A DNA stretch of 64,000 nucleotides from Arthrobacter sp. Marseille-P9274. Its GTDB lineage: Bacteria; Actinomycetota; Actinomycetes; Actinomycetales; Micrococcaceae. The stretch is taken from NCBI RefSeq assembly GCF_946892675.1, contig NZ_CAMPOV010000002.1:744001-808000 (forward strand). Direction: 5' to 3'. A program made the translations under genes and the position numbers. How positions within the stretch are numbered: the stretch's first letter is position 1; each line of letters begins with the position of its first letter. Shown here piece by piece: positions 16,453-25,426 of this stretch. The notes below the pieces were generated by a model, which had not been told where the DNA came from, searched no databases, and saw only the letters and a list, made by a program, of their open reading frames with translations.

Positions 16453-17676
16453 TCAGCCCCGGACGGGCTGCTGTTCCCGGGCCGCCGGCGCGGTGAGCAG
16501 GGACGCGACCATGAGCACCGCCACGGCCAGCAGCGCATTGCGGATGCCGACGTGTTCGCCGAGGAAGCCCAGGAACGGCGGACCGGCGAGGAAGGCCACG
16601 TAGCCCAGCGTGGACACCACGGAGACGCGCTCGGCGGCGAGGGCCCGGTCATCCGCGGCGGCGGACATGCCCATCGGGAAGCCCAGCGCCGCGCCGGCAC
16701 CCCACAGCACCGCGCCGGCAACGGCCAGCGGGACGGAGGGGGCGAACACAAAGACCAGCAGTCCGGCGAGGGCGACGGCCATGCTGGTGCGCAGCACGGC
16801 CACGCGCCCCCAGCGGTCGATGAACCGGCCGCCGACCAGCCGCAGCAGGGTCATCGCGGCGACGAAGATGCCGAACATCACCGCGCCCGTCGCCTCGGTG
16901 GCGTCGAGGCCCGCCACCGTGGCCTGGGCGATCCAGTCGTTGGCGGCGCCTTCGGTGAGGGCGGCGCCAAGAACGACGACGCCGATCAGCACCGTGCGCG
17001 GCTCGCGCCAGGGGGCGAACCGGCTGCGCCGGGACTCGCCGTCGTTAAGCCGCTCCGGGGCGTGCGGCAGGAAGTACTTCGGCACCACCAGCAGAACCAC
17101 CGTGACGATCACCGCCAAACAGAGCAGGTGGACGGCGAGCTGCACGTTGAGCACCGAGAGCCAGGCGCCGATCATCGCCCCGGCGAACGCGCCGAGGCTG
17201 AAGGCGGCATGGAACTGGGGCATGATGGTGCGCAGCAGCCGCCGCTCCACGTCCGCACCCTCGATATTCTGCGCCACGTCCCACCACGCCACCCCGATGC
17301 CGTAGCAAAAGAGCGCCGCGGCGGCTCCGGGTGCGGAACCGGCGAAGAGGGCCAGCGCCAGGCCGGAAGCGGCAATGGCCGCGACGACGCCGCCGGCCCG
17401 CACCGTATTGGCGGTACCGATCCTGGCGGCGATGGGGCCGGCCAGCGGCAGGGACAGGACGGAACCGAGTCCGAGCGCCAGCAGGAGCAGCCCGATCTCC
17501 CCGGCGGTGATGTCCAGCGCGGTGGCCGCGGCCGGAATCCGGGCGGCCCAGCTGGCGAAGACGAGCCCGTTCAGGCCGAAGACGGCGAAGGTGGCGGCGG
17601 CCGCGGTCCGGGCGGTCCGATCCGCGCTCACGGGCGACGCTTCCAGGGGTCTCGATGCACCGTTCCAGTCTGCCAT
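16453..17676 (-). CDS. MFS transporter (YbjJ-like)
   Basis: A 407-residue, 12-helix major facilitator protein. Its first helix reads FAVFGLNGLVFASWAARIPA, the pattern of the YbjJ-like group, and a VGGRFIDRWGRVAVLR loop follows the mid-protein. Substrate unknown; relatives are thought to be exporters or sugar carriers. The ATG at 17676 gives a 25-residue cytoplasmic lead; upstream in-frame starts would add residues unlike the family. Confidence 0.88.
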   Translation of the reverse strand: MADWNGASRPLEASPVSADRTARTAAAATFAVFGLNGLVFASWAARIPAAATALDITAGEIGLLLLALGLGSVLSLPLAGPIAARIGTANTVRAGGVVAAIAASGLALALFAGSAPGAAAALFCYGIGVAWWDVAQNIEGADVERRLLRTIMPQFHAAFSLGAFAGAMIGAWLSVLNVQLAVHLLCLAVIVTVVLLVVPKYFLPHAPERLNDGESRRSRFAPWREPRTVLIGVVVLGAALTEGAANDWIAQATVAGLDATEATGAVMFGIFVAAMTLLRLVGGRFIDRWGRVAVLRTSMAVALAGLLVFVFAPSVPLAVAGAVLWGAGAALGFPMGMSAAADDRALAAERVSVVSTLGYVAFLAGPPFLGFLGEHVGIRNALLAVAVLMVASLLTAPAAREQQPVRG

Positions 17677-17778
17677 CGGCGTCCGGCGGGTCCAGCCCGC
17701 AACACGAACCCGCCCCGCGGGCGGAGAGTGCCGGCTTGCGGGCTCCGTGGGCAGGGGCATCGTTTTGGCCCCGGACGC

Positions 17779-17835
17779 GCGAAATGGCCTGAAGTCAGGC
17801 CTCCCCAGTAGCCAACTCACTTCAAGCCATTTCGC
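17779..17835. repeat. 17-bp inverted repeat in a gene-free stretch
   Basis: GCGAAATGGCCTGAAGT (17779-17795) and ACTTCAAGCCATTTCGC (17819-17835) are complementary except for one base, with a 23-bp spacer. No T tract follows on either strand. The whole 17677-18056 interval (380 bp) holds no gene that I can support. The element is long for an operator and could be a dispersed intergenic repeat. Confidence 0.65.
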
Positions 17836-18056
17836 AAAAGCAGCCGCGAATCTCAGATGTTGCCACCTCAGCCGGTCACCCGGCCGCCCCCAAGCGGATT
17901 ATGCTGCTGCCGGTTGCGGGCCGGTTTCCCTTTCCGCTTCCAACACAATTAGTGTGGCCGATCCATGGAGCGTTTGACCATAGCCTGCCACCCTAGTTCA
18001 CAAACGCTGGGGTAGCCTTGGGATCCACGTTCCCAGGAAGCGCGCCGGTCGAGGTC

Positions 18057-19073
18057 CTAGGGCGCGCACCAGTCGAGCAGCTTCGGCAGAGGCCAGGTGT
18101 TGATGATCCGCTCCGCCGGGACGCCGTTGCGGGCGGCGCGCTCGGCCCCGTACTGCAGGAAGTCCAGCTGGCCGGGCGCGTGGGCGTCACTGTCGATGCT
18201 GAAGAGGCAGCCCGCGTCGAGGGCCAGCCGGATCAGGTCGTCCGGAGGGTCCTGGCGTTCCGGACGGGAATTGATTTCGACGGCGACGCGGTGCTCGGCG
18301 CAGGCGGCGAACACTCGCTCGGCATCGAACTCGGACTGGGGGCGGGTGCCGCGGGAGCCTTTGACGAGCCGCCCGGTGCAGTGGCCGAGCACGTTGGTGT
18401 GCGGGTCCTTGATGCCCTTGAGCATCCGCCGCGTCATCGGGCCCCTCTCGGCGCGCAGCTTGGAGTGCACGCTGGCCACGACCACGTCCAGCCGGTCCAG
18501 GAGTTCGGGCGCCTGGTCCAGCTCGCCGGACTCCAGGATGTCCACCTCGATCCCGGCTAGCAGGCGGAAGCCGTCCCCGCCGCCGTCGTTAATGCCCGCC
18601 ACAACGTCCAGTTGCTGCTCCAGCCGCTCGGGGCTCAGCCCGTTGGCGATCTTGAGGTTGGGCGAATGGTCCGTCAGCGCCAGGTACTCCCGGCCCAGCC
18701 AGCGGGCGGCGGCGACCATCTCCTCGATCGGAGAGCCGCCGTCCGACCAGCTGCTGTGGCTGTGCAGGTCCCCGCGCAGTGCCGCGCGCAGCTCGGCGCC
18801 GCCCTCGGCGAGCGGCGCCGCCGAGCGTTCGCGCAGCTTGGCCAGATAGTCCGGCACCTCGCCGTCGACCGCCTGGCGGATCACCTCGAAGGTCCGCGCG
18901 CCGATCCCCTTCATGTTCTTGAGCCGGCCGTCCCTGGCCCTGGCCGCCAGGTCCTCCTCATCCAACCCACCGATGGTTCCCGCGGCGCGGCGGAAGGCCT
19001 GCACCTTGAAGCTCGGGGCCAACTCGCGCTCGAGCCAAAACGCGATCTCATTGAGGGCGTCGACAGCATCCAT
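18057..19073 (-). CDS. PHP-domain phosphoesterase with PolX-like N-terminus
   Basis: A 338-residue protein. The N-terminal 90 residues are helical with a helix-hairpin-helix NMKGIGARTFEVIRQAVDG, as in family-X DNA polymerases. The rest is a PHP metallo-phosphoesterase with GDLHSHSSWSDGG, LALTDHSPNL, and a C-terminal SIDSDAHAPGQLDFLQYG. The polymerase palm is absent, so it is a stand-alone PHP nuclease or phosphatase, possibly in DNA repair. GGAAG lies about nine bases before the ATG at 19073. Confidence 0.9.
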   Translation of the reverse strand: MDAVDALNEIAFWLERELAPSFKVQAFRRAAGTIGGLDEEDLAARARDGRLKNMKGIGARTFEVIRQAVDGEVPDYLAKLRERSAAPLAEGGAELRAALRGDLHSHSSWSDGGSPIEEMVAAARWLGREYLALTDHSPNLKIANGLSPERLEQQLDVVAGINDGGGDGFRLLAGIEVDILESGELDQAPELLDRLDVVVASVHSKLRAERGPMTRRMLKGIKDPHTNVLGHCTGRLVKGSRGTRPQSEFDAERVFAACAEHRVAVEINSRPERQDPPDDLIRLALDAGCLFSIDSDAHAPGQLDFLQYGAERAARNGVPAERIINTWPLPKLLDWCAP

Positions 19074-19126
19074 GGCACCATCTTCCACCACATGCCGCCG
19101 CCCGGGGCGGGGAACGTCGCTTCGGG

Positions 19127-19969
19127 TCAGGCGTCGTCCCGGGCGAGGTTGCTGGAGAGTCCGCGGTGGGCGTCTGCCTGCTCCTGGAGTTCCTTGGCCC
19201 GGGTCTCAAACACCTGGACGGCGTCCGCCCCGGCAGCGAACCGCAGCGGCGGTTCATCGAGTTCGGTTAGCTGGATGAGGGCGCCGGCGAGCTTGACCGG
19301 GTCCCCACCCTGCTTCCCGTCCATGCCTTGCCAGGCCGCGACGGTCTGCCGGGTGCGCTCGGCGTAGTCCTCAATGGTCGAATCCGCGTAGCTGGTGGAT
19401 TCCGGGGTCAGCAGCTCTGTGCGGAAGAATCCCGGTTCCACGATCATGCTGCGAATGCCGAACGGGGCGACCTCAGGCGCCAGCGACTCCGCCCAGCCCT
19501 CCACCCCGAACTTCGATGCGGCATAGGCCGTGAGGAACTCCCCACCTGTGATGCCGGCGGTCGAGGAGATGGTCATGATCAGCCCGGAGCGCTGCGCACG
19601 CATGACCGGCAGCGCCGCCCGGGTAACGTTAATTGGCCCGAACATGGTGGTTTCGATCTGTTTGCGGAAGTCCTCCGGGCTGATTTCCTCGAAGAACCCG
19701 GCATAGAAATTGCCCGCGTTGTTCACGAGCACATCGATTCGGCCGAACCGGTCGACGGCGGCCCGGACTGCCCGTTCCGCCGCGGCCGGGTCTGTGACAT
19801 CGAGCTTCACCGCCAGGAGGTTCTCATCTTCTCCCACCGCCCCGGCCACCTTGTCCTGGTCGCGGCCCGTGGCAACGACCAAGTGGCCGGCGGCCAGCGC
19901 CGCCTTCGCAATGTCCGTTCCCATCCCGCGGCCCGCGCCGGTGATGAACCAGACCTTCTTCTCAGTCAT
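19127..19969 (-). CDS. Short-chain dehydrogenase/reductase
   Basis: A 280-residue classical SDR: NAD(P)-binding TGAGRGMGTDIAKAAL, NNAG motif VLVNNAGNFYAG, catalytic Ser in TISSTAGITG and YAASK. The C-terminus is of the kind that closes over a hydrophobic substrate; the substrate is not known. The ATG at 19969 is preferred because AGAAGGA precedes it; the regulator upstream stops 13 bp earlier. The two genes form a unit. Confidence 0.93.
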   Translation of the reverse strand: MTEKKVWFITGAGRGMGTDIAKAALAAGHLVVATGRDQDKVAGAVGEDENLLAVKLDVTDPAAAERAVRAAVDRFGRIDVLVNNAGNFYAGFFEEISPEDFRKQIETTMFGPINVTRAALPVMRAQRSGLIMTISSTAGITGGEFLTAYAASKFGVEGWAESLAPEVAPFGIRSMIVEPGFFRTELLTPESTSYADSTIEDYAERTRQTVAAWQGMDGKQGGDPVKLAGALIQLTELDEPPLRFAAGADAVQVFETRAKELQEQADAHRGLSSNLARDDA

Positions 19970-19982
19970 GGTGTCCTTCTGC

Positions 19983-20966
19983 TCAGTCATTTGATGGCTT
20001 GGCCTTTCCTGGGTTGGCTTTTCTTGGCGGCGCCTGTAGGCGCGCCTCAAGGTCGGTGGAGCCGCCTGCAGGATCGCCGGCGGCAGTAGTTTCGGGCGGC
20101 GGGGCCGCCCAACTGGCTAGGAATGCCAGCGCGTTTTCCGATGCGGAGCCCGGCTCCGCAGTGAAGGTGAATAGGGTTTGGCCCTCGTCGCCCGGAAGGT
20201 CCAATGTCTCGTACTGCAGGGACAACTCCCCGGCGACCGGGTGGCGGAAGCGCTTGGTCCCCGTGGTGTGGATCCGCACGTCGTGCCCGGCCCACAGCGC
20301 CGCAAACAGCCCGCTGCGCGTGGTCAGCTCCCCTACGAGCTCGTTCAGCGCCCGGTCCTGGGGGTTACGGCCCGATTCCAACCGCAGCATCGCCACAGTG
20401 GCGGCCGCGATCGCGCGCCAATCGGGATAAAAGTCGCCTGCCCCAGGATCGAGGAAGAGATACCGTGCCTGGTTGGGCAGCCGGCCCGGAGCATCCGTCC
20501 CTGACGGTTCCGTGAAGTCGAAGACCGGCGCGTAGAGGGCACGGCCCAGCAGGTTTGCCGCGAGCACGTCCGAACGACCGTTCTGCACCATGGCGGCGAC
20601 ACCGGTCATGCTCCCCAGCAGGCGCACCACGCCGGCGCGGACCCGTTGCTGCGGCGGCCGGCGCCTTGCCCGCCGCGACGGAACGTTGGCACCCCGCGCC
20701 AGGTCCATCAGGTGCGCCCGCTCGGCTTCGTCCAGCTGAAGAGCGCCGGCCACGGCCTCGAGGACAGAGTCCGAGACGCCGCGGATGCTGCCGCGTTCCA
20801 GCCGCGTGTAGTAATCCGTGCTCACCCCGGCGAGCTGCGCCACCTCCTCCCGGCGCAGCCCCGGTACACGACGCAGCTCCCCGTAAGTCGGAATGCCGGC
20901 GAGCCCAGGGGTGACCTTCGCACGGCGCGACATCAGGAACTCGCGAATTTCTTCTTTTCTACCCAC
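19983..20966 (-). CDS. MmyB-like XRE-family transcriptional regulator
   Basis: A 327-residue regulator: an N-terminal helix-turn-helix (GRKEEIREFLMSRRAKVTPG, then VPGLRREEVAQLAGVSTDYY and TRLERGSIRGVS) and a C-terminal MmyB ligand-binding domain of PAS-like fold, which in related proteins binds fatty acids. The GTG at 20966 gives the usual family start. A perfect 15-bp palindrome 36 bp upstream is a likely operator. It probably controls the SDR gene that follows and itself. Confidence 0.92.
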   Translation of the reverse strand: MGRKEEIREFLMSRRAKVTPGLAGIPTYGELRRVPGLRREEVAQLAGVSTDYYTRLERGSIRGVSDSVLEAVAGALQLDEAERAHLMDLARGANVPSRRARRRPPQQRVRAGVVRLLGSMTGVAAMVQNGRSDVLAANLLGRALYAPVFDFTEPSGTDAPGRLPNQARYLFLDPGAGDFYPDWRAIAAATVAMLRLESGRNPQDRALNELVGELTTRSGLFAALWAGHDVRIHTTGTKRFRHPVAGELSLQYETLDLPGDEGQTLFTFTAEPGSASENALAFLASWAAPPPETTAAGDPAGGSTDLEARLQAPPRKANPGKAKPSND

Positions 20967-21002
20967 AATCACCACGCTACGCAGGCCGCACTGTGGATGG
21001 CA

Positions 21003-21017
21003 GTGTCTGTCAGACAC
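21003..21017. promoter_or_regulatory. 15-bp palindrome, candidate MmyB-regulator operator
   Basis: GTGTCTG-T-CAGACAC is a perfect inverted repeat between the divergent regulator and phosphotransferase genes. A related half site, GTGTCAGAC, occurs at about 21115-21123, in front of the chosen phosphotransferase start. Regulator binding is inferred from position. Confidence 0.6.
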
Positions 21018-21141
21018 CCCCACATCTGCCGAAATCAGCAGGGCCGTACCGGCGATTTCCTTCATCAGCAACCCGCCAGGTACCCCGCTGCCATGATGGA
21101 AATCTGAGACCCACGTGTCAGACGAAGCTGCGGAGGATGCT

Positions 21142-21951
21142 GTGGACAAGAACGACGAACATATTCTCGGCGACCAGGTGACGCACGTGGTCCGGATCGG
21201 CAACACGGTGCGCCGCCCGGTACGGGAGTTCACGGCGACCATCCAGGCCTATCTGGGACACCTGCGGGATCGCGGTTTCCAGGACGCGCCGGTTCCGCTG
21301 GGCTATGACGACGCCGGACGGGAGGTTTTGTCCTTTGTCCGCGGCGAGGTGCCGCTAGAGCCCCTGCCCGAGGCCGCCACGGGAGTGGACGTGCTGCGGT
21401 CGCTGGCCCGGCTGATCCGGCGGCTGCACGACGCCGCCGAGGGCTGGGTTCCGCCGCCGGATGCGGTGTTCGGCGGCATTCCCGGCGGCCGTCCCGATGG
21501 ATTGGAGCCGCTCTTCGCAGCACCGGAGCTGGTGTCGCACCAGGACTACTGCCCCGGGAACGTGGTGTTCCGCGCCAGCCTTCCTGCGGCGCTGATCGAC
21601 TTCGACCTTGCCAGGCCCACCACCCGGGTCGCCGATCTGGCCAACGCCCTCTACTGGTGGGCGCCTCTGCTGCATCCGGCGGACCGCGCGCCGTCGCTGC
21701 GCGATGCGGACATCCCGGCGCGGGTGCGCGCCTTCGCGGACGCCTACGGCCTGGACCGGGAGCGGCGTCGGGCCCTCACCGACGTGGCCCTGGTCCGCAG
21801 CCGGAACGCCCTGCTGACCATGGCTGCGGCCGCCGGGGCGGACCCGGTGTTTGCGCGCTGGTGGGAAGAAGGCCTGAAGGACAAACTGCCGCGGGCCGAG
21901 GCCTGGCTGCGCTCGGCTGCCCGGCCGATCAATGACGCCCTGCTGGACTGA
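21142..21951 (+). CDS. Aminoglycoside phosphotransferase-like (APH/choline kinase fold) protein
   Basis: A 269-residue kinase-fold protein with the APH catalytic loop SHQDYCPGNVVF (usually H-x-D-x-x-x-x-N) and the metal-binding LIDFDLARPTTRVADLAN. Such proteins phosphorylate small molecules; a drug substrate cannot be assumed. The GTG at 21142 is chosen because GGAGGAT lies five bases before it; a GTG at 21115 has no such site. It diverges from the MmyB-type regulator. Confidence 0.88.
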   Translation: MDKNDEHILGDQVTHVVRIGNTVRRPVREFTATIQAYLGHLRDRGFQDAPVPLGYDDAGREVLSFVRGEVPLEPLPEAATGVDVLRSLARLIRRLHDAAEGWVPPPDAVFGGIPGGRPDGLEPLFAAPELVSHQDYCPGNVVFRASLPAALIDFDLARPTTRVADLANALYWWAPLLHPADRAPSLRDADIPARVRAFADAYGLDRERRRALTDVALVRSRNALLTMAAAAGADPVFARWWEEGLKDKLPRAEAWLRSAARPINDALLD

Positions 21952-22009
21952 CGGCTTAGTTGTACTGGGACATGACGTTCGTCGGGGAACGTTGTGCGAC
22001 GCTGGATGC

Positions 22010-22432
22010 ATGGATCTTGAGGTGTCGCATGCGCTCACGATTCCCGCGGCGGAACTCAGGTGGCGGTTCTCGCGTTCGTCGGGGCCGGGCGGCCAACACG
22101 TCAACACCTCGGACAGCCGTGTCGAGCTCTCATGGAATATCGACGACTCGACGGCGCTTTCGGAGGGCCAGCGGCTGGTCCTGGCCGCGCGCCTTAAACA
22201 ACGCCTCATCGCCGGAGCGATCACCGTGACCGCCTCCGAGCAGCGTTCCCAGCTGCGCAATCGCGAGATCGCCCTGGCCAAGCTCCGCGACCTCGTCGAA
22301 GAAGGTCTTGCTCCCGAAGGTCCCCGCCGCCGCGCAACCAAACCCACCCGGGGCTCGAACCGCCGGCGCCTCGCGGCCAAGGCGCAGCGGGCGGCGACGA
22401 AACAGCAACGAAGGCGGCCCCCTGCCGAGTAG
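22010..22432 (+). CDS. arfB: ArfB-type peptidyl-tRNA hydrolase (ribosome rescue)
   Basis: A 140-residue class-I release-factor-like protein with the GGQ motif in SRSSGPGGQHVNTSDSRVEL and a basic C-terminal tail (RRRATKPTRGSNRRRLAAKA) that enters the empty mRNA channel of stalled ribosomes. It hydrolyses peptidyl-tRNA on non-stop complexes. It lacks the codon-reading domains of RF1/RF2, as expected. It converges with the large LuxR gene. Confidence 0.93.
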   Translation: MDLEVSHALTIPAAELRWRFSRSSGPGGQHVNTSDSRVELSWNIDDSTALSEGQRLVLAARLKQRLIAGAITVTASEQRSQLRNREIALAKLRDLVEEGLAPEGPRRRATKPTRGSNRRRLAAKAQRAATKQQRRRPPAE

Positions 22433-22498
22433 CACCCGGTCGGCACTCACCCGAGGGGCAGCCGGGGCACCTGGCCCACAGGCACCGGGGGCTGACGG

Positions 22499-25333
22499 CT
22501 AGTCCCGCGCGTCCATCGCCGAGGCGAGCTGCTTCCGGGAGGAGATCTCCAGCTTCGGGTAGGACCGCGAGAGGTGCCACTCCACGGCCTTGATGGTGAT
22601 GAAGAGTTCGGCGGCGATCTGCCGATTGGTCATGCCCTTGGCTGCCAGCGAGCAGACCCGGAACTCCGCCGCGGTAAGCCGGTCAGCCTTGTTTTCCGCG
22701 AGCAGCGGCAGCTGCGCTTCCTGCCCCGCCAGGAGGGTGCCCAGCCGGCGCGCCACCGCGGCGGCACCGATCCGGTTGCCGAGCACAAGCCCCTTGCGGG
22801 CCGCGGCGAGCCCTTCCTGCCGGTGGGCCGCGAGGAAGGCGCGGTCCTCCCCCAGCAGGCAGATCTCGGCCAGGTCCGCGAGGGCGAGGGCTTGGGCATA
22901 CCGCCCCTCGTGTGCCTCGAGCAGTCCGATGGCCTCGTGCAGCATGGACACCGCCGTTTCCGGCGGCTGGGCCAGAGCCGCCACACGCAGCGTGACGCCG
23001 GTGAGCCGGGGAGCGCCGAAGCCGCGCACCCGTTCCAGGGCCTCGTCAGCCAGTGCCGCGGCATACTCCGCCTGGCCAAGACGGGCGGCGGATTCGATGG
23101 CGCTCCGGGTCCAGGCATTCAGCGTCGGGCCCAGGCCCGGCGCCAGGTCCATCGCCGCCGTGAAGTGCTCCAGGGCTGCGGCGTGGTCCCCATGCGCGGC
23201 CCTGACCGTCCCGTGCAGCTGCAGGGCCATGGCCTGCACCAGCGGAACCCGGTCCTGGTCCAGCGGAACCCGGCCCAGCAGCGCATCCGCGGCCGGCACG
23301 TCATCCCGGGCGATGTACACGCTGGCCAGCAGGAAGGCGGCGACCTCGAGGTAGGTGCGCCAGCCGCTCTCCGCCGCCCGCAGGCTCGCCTCCAAGTCCA
23401 CCTGGGCCAGGCGCAGCCGGCCGCGGTTCAGGTGGACCGAGCCGCGGCAGTACGCCAGCGTGGCGTGCGCCATGACCGAGGAATTGGCCCGGGCCTCGGC
23501 GATCGCCGCGTCCAGCAGTTCGAGTGCCTCCGCGTCCCGCTCCCCGGCGTTGAGCGAGCCCGTGACGTAGTTGATGATGTTGGATTCGGCGCCGTTTTCC
23601 GCCAGCAACCGGCCCTTGCCGAAGGCCCGCACCCCCAGCTCCCCGCTGAGCCTGGCGTTCTCCCCCATGATGGCCAGCCGCAGCGCCTCCTGGGCGAGTA
23701 GCAGGCGGTCCCCCGGGCCGTCCTCCGAGGGGTCCTGGGCGAGGATCCCGGCAAGCTCCGCGGAGTACCGCTCGGCGACTTCCATCTGCTGGAAGCCCGC
23801 CCCGCTGGCCAGGGCGACCACCCGCCGTCGCAAATCCGGATCGGGGTCCGGGTCCCGTTCCACTTCCTCCAGCGCCTGCGCGAAGTACTTCGACGCACGC
23901 TCCAGCTGGTTGACGTTGTAGAGGGTGACGGCACCTTCCAGCAGCAATTCCACGCGGTCTTCGGTGCCGTCGGTCAGCTCGAGCGCCGTTACGCCGTACT
24001 TCTCCGCGTCTTCAAGCCGGCCGCTGCCGGCATTGGAGTGCGCCGCCTCGATGAGCAGTTCGCGACGCAGCTCCCGCGGCAGGTCGGACTCCGCCATGGC
24101 CCTTTCGCAGTACTGTGCGGCGAGCGCATGGGCCCCCTGCCGGCGGGCCTGTCCGGCGGCGGCCAGCAGCGTCCGGACGCCTTCCTCGTTCCCGTCCGGC
24201 TCGGCCTTGAGCAGATAGCCGGCGACCAGCGCCGGGTCCGCCCCCTCCGCCATCAGCACCCCGGCGGCCCGGCGGTACAGCGGCGGAACCGCATCCCCGA
24301 GATCGGCGAGCAGCGCCTCGCCCACCAGCGCGTGCTGGATGGCGGGCCTTGGCTTGGCGCCCGCGAGGAAGCGTGCGGCACGGAGGCGGTCCAGGATGGC
24401 GCCCAGGCTGCCCGCGTACGGCTTCGCCAACGCCTTCAGCCGCGGCATCGTGGCGTCTTTGCCCAGTACGACGACGGCGCTAAGCACCACACGCTCTTCT
24501 TCCGTGAGCCGGCGCAGGCGTTCGGTAAGGACGCTCTCCTCGCTTCCGGCCGCCTCCGGCCGGGCCGCTGCCACGTCCCGTTCCAGCAGCTCCTCGACGA
24601 AGAACGGCACGCCGCCGCTGGCCGCCTGTATCCGCTCGGCATCGATCCGGGCGGCGTCCGCCTGGCGTTCCACGATCCAGGCCTGGATCGCGGCGGAGGT
24701 CAGCGGCTTCAGCTGCCAGTGCAGCGGGACGCCCGACGCGCTGTCCCTGTTTACGCGGGAGCCGTTAGCGCGCAGCAGGCCCGCGGTGTCGAGCCCCTCC
24801 GGATGCTCCGAACCCGGCCCCGTCCGCACCCCGCGCAGGAGCAGCACCGGTACGTCGATCAGGAGGCTGCCGATGTCCAGCAGGGCCGCAAGCGAGAGCT
24901 CGTCCAGCCACTGTGCGTCATCCACGGCCGCCACGATGGGCCGGGTCTGACTCCGCGAACGCAGCACCCAGGCCGCCGAGTAGCTGAGGGCATCGCGCTC
25001 CGCGGGGACACCGGTGGAGGCGACGAACTTGTGCAGCATGGCGCCCTGCCCGTCGAAGGGCGGAGAACCGGCGGGAATCCGCTGGACCAGCGGCGCGAAC
25101 CATTGCCAGAGCATGGCACCGGGCAGCTGCCGCCGGGCGTCGCCGGTGGCCCGCATGACTTTCCAGCCGCGCGCGGCGGCGTCCGCACAGATGGCGTCCA
25201 GCAGGGAGGTCTTGCCGATTCCGGAGGGCCCGCTGATGGTCAGCTCCGCGTCCCGGCCGCCGGCCACCGAAGCGGCCAGTGCGCGCCAGTGCGAGAGCTC
25301 CTCATCCCTCCCGAAAAGCCGTGGCTGTCCCAT
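22499..25333 (-). CDS. Large LuxR-family regulator with AAA ATPase domain (LAL type)
   Basis: A 944-residue regulator. Residues 1-300 are a STAND/AAA ATPase (LFGRDEELSHWRALAAS, Walker A ISGPSGIGKTSLLDAI, Walker B VAAVDDAQWLDELSL). The middle is a long helical repeat region of TPR type, and the C-terminus is a LuxR helix-turn-helix (LTAAEFRVCSLAAKGMTNRQ, then IKAVEWHLSRSYPKL). LAL regulators often activate catabolic or secondary-metabolite genes; the target is not evident. The ATG at 25333 is used; a GTG at 25381 would add 16 residues. Confidence 0.93.
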   Translation of the reverse strand: MGQPRLFGRDEELSHWRALAASVAGGRDAELTISGPSGIGKTSLLDAICADAAARGWKVMRATGDARRQLPGAMLWQWFAPLVQRIPAGSPPFDGQGAMLHKFVASTGVPAERDALSYSAAWVLRSRSQTRPIVAAVDDAQWLDELSLAALLDIGSLLIDVPVLLLRGVRTGPGSEHPEGLDTAGLLRANGSRVNRDSASGVPLHWQLKPLTSAAIQAWIVERQADAARIDAERIQAASGGVPFFVEELLERDVAAARPEAAGSEESVLTERLRRLTEEERVVLSAVVVLGKDATMPRLKALAKPYAGSLGAILDRLRAARFLAGAKPRPAIQHALVGEALLADLGDAVPPLYRRAAGVLMAEGADPALVAGYLLKAEPDGNEEGVRTLLAAAGQARRQGAHALAAQYCERAMAESDLPRELRRELLIEAAHSNAGSGRLEDAEKYGVTALELTDGTEDRVELLLEGAVTLYNVNQLERASKYFAQALEEVERDPDPDPDLRRRVVALASGAGFQQMEVAERYSAELAGILAQDPSEDGPGDRLLLAQEALRLAIMGENARLSGELGVRAFGKGRLLAENGAESNIINYVTGSLNAGERDAEALELLDAAIAEARANSSVMAHATLAYCRGSVHLNRGRLRLAQVDLEASLRAAESGWRTYLEVAAFLLASVYIARDDVPAADALLGRVPLDQDRVPLVQAMALQLHGTVRAAHGDHAAALEHFTAAMDLAPGLGPTLNAWTRSAIESAARLGQAEYAAALADEALERVRGFGAPRLTGVTLRVAALAQPPETAVSMLHEAIGLLEAHEGRYAQALALADLAEICLLGEDRAFLAAHRQEGLAAARKGLVLGNRIGAAAVARRLGTLLAGQEAQLPLLAENKADRLTAAEFRVCSLAAKGMTNRQIAAELFITIKAVEWHLSRSYPKLEISSRKQLASAMDARD

Positions 25334-25426
25334 AGACCCGATCGTATGGCCGGCTCCGACAAATTGTGATTGATGCGTCACTTTGACGCGCCGGGAGTCT
25401 TTCTCCGGTTCACATTTCCGTCAGGC

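Noticed and set aside
22443-22498. Hairpin between arfB and the LuxR gene
   Set aside because: Only short, bulged pairings (CAGCC/GGCTG and CCTG/CAGG); not convincing as a terminator.
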